Below, in pieces: positions 32,527 through 34,522 of a DNA stretch of 34,522 bases. Numbering within the stretch: position 1 is the first letter of the stretch; each line of letters begins with the position of its first letter. Source of the DNA: a bacterium (GTDB taxonomy: Bacteria; Joyebacterota; Joyebacteria; Joyebacterales; Joyebacteraceae). Where the stretch lies: positions 1 to 34,522 of the forward strand of contig JALGWI010000035.1 of the NCBI GenBank assembly GCA_025774245.1. The letters are read 5' to 3'. The translations under genes were made by a program, and so were the position numbers. The notes below the pieces were generated by a model. The model was not told the DNA's origin, made no database searches, and saw only the letters and a program-made list of their open reading frames with translations.

Positions 32527-34522
32527 GATGAACATGCGGGAAGCGTCAGACACCGGCCCACTGTCCGCTCGAAAAGCAGCTGGCACGGCGATCCTCCGGA
32601 TCGCGACCGTCCTCGTCGTCGCGCTCTGCCTGATCCCGGGCGCCGATTCCCGGGGGACCGTCCCGGCCCCGGAGCTCCCCGGCGCCGACCGCCTGCCGCT
32701 GGCGATGTCTTCCGGTCTCGTCGAGCGGCCGTCGACCGTACGGCCCGCGGAGGCCCTCGAGCGGGCCCATCCGGGGTCCGACCTCCTCGCGCGCGTCCCC
32801 TCCGACGAGATCATCCAGGCCCTCGTGGACTCGACCGATTCCGCGAACATGATGGCGACCATCCAGCGGCTCCAGGATTTCGTCAGCCGCTACGTAGTCG
32901 TCGACTCGTGCTGGGCCGCGGGGTACTGGCTCGAGGAGCAGTTCCGCTTCCTCGGCTACTCGGACGTCCGGCTCGACACGTTCAGAACCTGGACCTTCCA
33001 GGACCCCGTCGACGCGCTGAACGTCCTCGCATACAAGGAGGGGACGACGAGCCCGTCCGAGTACGTCGTACTCGGCGGCCACTACGATTCGGTGACGACC
33101 GACAACTTCTGGGACCCCGACGCGCCGGCCCCCGGCGCGGAGGACAACGGCACCGGCGTCGCCGCCGTCCTCGAGGCGGCGAGGATCCTCGCGGACGTGC
33201 CGACCGAGCGGAGCATCATCTTCGCCTGCTGGTCAGCCGAAGAGGTCGGCCTCTGGGGGAGCCGGGACTTCGTCGCGAAGGCCGTCGAGCAGGACCTCGA
33301 CATCGTCCTCTATCTGAACGTGGACTGCATCGGGATGCCGGCCTCGGAGGCGCCGCACGCCACCGTCTACTCCGACTCGACGGCGCTGGCGGTCGGGGCA
33401 TTCATGTCGGATGTCGCCGCCGGATTCACCGACCACATCTTCGACACGACCGTCCAGCCCCTGGGCGCGAGCGACCAGAACAGCTTCTGGGAGGCCGGCT
33501 ACAACGTCGTCGACACCGATCCGAACGGCTGGAACCAGTACATCCACACGCCGGTCGACGTGATCGACCACGTCGACCCCGACATCCTCTGGTCCATCGC
33601 CGCCGTGAACATCGTGACTACCGCGGCCGTTGCCGGCGTCGTCGGTGACGACCCCAACCTCCCGCCGGAGACGACGCTCCTGGAGAACTGTGAGGCGACG
33701 CACGATCTCCTCACATGCTGCCCGGTCTTCGAATGGGAAGCCGTCGATTTCGACGGGGTGGTCGTGTCCTACGAGTACGCCGTCACCGGCGTGGCGTCCT
33801 ACGAGTACGCAGTCAGCGGCAGGGACTGGGACGGTCGCCGCGAGTGGGTCCCGCTCCCGGCCGACCAGACGTCGGTCATGCTGCGGAGCCTTGAGGAGGG
33901 GAATCACGTCTTCGAGGTGCGCGCCGTCGACGACGACGGCGCGCCCGATCCGACGCCCGCGTTCCACGCATTCGCGGCGCAGCTTCTGCACCCGACGATC
34001 TCGGTCGATGCGAACTTCCTCCCGGGACCGATCGAGTTCGAGGGACACTGGAGCTCTGTGGACGACGTCCGGGTCGCGGTCTTCGATGGTGAGCTCCTGG
34101 AGTTCGATGTCTCGTCGGACTCGGGGTGGTACTGCGGCGTGGCCGACACGGTGGCCGTCGCGCTGAACGACACCACCGCGTGGTCGGGCCCGGCGCCGTC
34201 TCCGTTCGCGTTCTCGTTCCGGCCCGGCCCAGCGGACACCGCCGTCTTCTTCCGGACCCGCGACGAGAACGGAATCGCCACCGTCGGCAAGATGGCCCTC
34301 GCCGTCGTGCCGGCGCCGATGGACCGCCCGCTCCTCCACGTCGACGACTGGCACGACTCCTCCGTCGGCGAGGAGTTCCACGACGCATTCTACGAGACGC
34401 TCCTCGCGGCGCACGACTGGGACGAGTGGGACCCCCTCGAGCACATCGAGGGCGGCTGGCCGGCGCTGCCCCCGATGGAGGAGCTCGGGCGGTACCGCAC
34501 CGTGCTCTGGACGCTCGACAAG
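32525..34522 (+). CDS. Secreted M28-family zinc peptidase with C-terminal Fn3-like modules, partial
   Basis: The frame is open from 32525 to the window edge (666 codons so far). ATGs at 32525, 32528 and 32534 are all possible starts; AGGA lies nine bases before the first. A signal peptide (ILRIATVLVVALCLIPGADS) precedes a propeptide-like stretch. The M28 aminopeptidase domain has every zinc and catalytic residue: H186 and D188 in GGHYDS, D207 in AEDNGTG, E239-E240 in SAEEVGLWGS, D267 in LNVDCIG and H341 in YIHTP. From about residue 383 come Fn3-like repeats (EWEAVDFDGVVVSYEYAVTG ... HVFEVRAVDDDGAPDPTPAFHAF) and a further domain starting RPLLHVDDWHDSS. The protein is probably exported to degrade peptides outside the cell. 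It is divergent from moxR. Confidence 0.92.
   Translation, partial: MMNMREASDTGPLSARKAAGTAILRIATVLVVALCLIPGADSRGTVPAPELPGADRLPLAMSSGLVERPSTVRPAEALERAHPGSDLLARVPSDEIIQALVDSTDSANMMATIQRLQDFVSRYVVVDSCWAAGYWLEEQFRFLGYSDVRLDTFRTWTFQDPVDALNVLAYKEGTTSPSEYVVLGGHYDSVTTDNFWDPDAPAPGAEDNGTGVAAVLEAARILADVPTERSIIFACWSAEEVGLWGSRDFVAKAVEQDLDIVLYLNVDCIGMPASEAPHATVYSDSTALAVGAFMSDVAAGFTDHIFDTTVQPLGASDQNSFWEAGYNVVDTDPNGWNQYIHTPVDVIDHVDPDILWSIAAVNIVTTAAVAGVVGDDPNLPPETTLLENCEATHDLLTCCPVFEWEAVDFDGVVVSYEYAVTGVASYEYAVSGRDWDGRREWVPLPADQTSVMLRSLEEGNHVFEVRAVDDDGAPDPTPAFHAFAAQLLHPTISVDANFLPGPIEFEGHWSSVDDVRVAVFDGELLEFDVSSDSGWYCGVADTVAVALNDTTAWSGPAPSPFAFSFRPGPADTAVFFRTRDENGIATVGKMALAVVPAPMDRPLLHVDDWHDSSVGEEFHDAFYETLLAAHDWDEWDPLEHIEGGWPALPPMEELGRYRTVLWTLDK
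33761..33820 (+). repeat. 30-bp tandem duplication inside the M28 gene
   Basis: Two adjacent 30-base units (33761-33790 and 33791-33820) encode VVSYEYAVTG and VASYEYAVSG. The duplication keeps the frame and lengthens one strand pair of the first Fn3-like module. Confidence 0.75.

Overview
The window is about 34.5 kb of GC-rich bacterial chromosome, densely coded and almost entirely on the minus strand. Only two genes run on the plus strand: a small methyltransferase at 5858-6529 and the M28 peptidase that leaves the window on the right. The cell looks diderm. The window encodes SurA, lipobox lipoproteins, an outer-membrane beta-barrel protein and a cytochrome-porin-like protein. I see no tRNA, rRNA, CRISPR array, transposase or phage gene. 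The mix of a secreted parallel beta-helix protein, an M28 peptidase with Fn3-like repeats, a TatD-radical SAM fusion and RicT would suit an uncultured lineage near Eisenbacteria, Krumholzibacteriota or Latescibacterota. That placement is an inference from style and was not tested.

Left part (1-12.4 kb). A frameshifted monoheme cytochrome-porin-like gene leaves the left edge. After it come secF and secD, a secreted beta-helix protein, a SAM methyltransferase that ends tail-to-tail on pdxJ with both stops inside one CTAG, and a divergent polysaccharide deacetylase (DUF610/YibQ). A lipoprotein follows as a self-contained unit, with a near-consensus promoter and an intrinsic terminator. A second, paralogous lipoprotein and a large beta-barrel protein with a Glu/Gly repeat linker complete this part.

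Central housekeeping part (12.4-27.9 kb). Read in transcription order, the genes are mfd, two PpiC-type lipoproteins, surA, rqcP, pdxA, holB, ricT, metG, tatD-radical SAM fusion and rsmA. Many start and stop codons overlap or nearly touch. The order merges the E. coli surA-pdxA-rsmA block with the Bacillus holB-ricT-...-metS-tatD-...-ksgA block, which points to an old shared neighbourhood. The themes are outer-membrane protein folding, vitamin B6 synthesis, translation and replication.

Right part (27.9-34.5 kb). moxR, a DUF58 gene and a BatA-like von Willebrand protein lie upstream of mfd and may form one long operon with it. Six degenerate repeats with a 21-22 bp period fill the moxR-DUF58 gap. 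Divergent from moxR is a secreted M28 zinc peptidase whose coding frame is open to the window edge.

The observations most worth pursuing are a short C-terminal tail resembling [TS]-[WV]-G-x-[IL]-[KR]-x-x-Y in three exported proteins of two unrelated families, the frameshifted cytochrome-porin-like gene, the TatD-radical SAM fusion, and the helically phased repeats.
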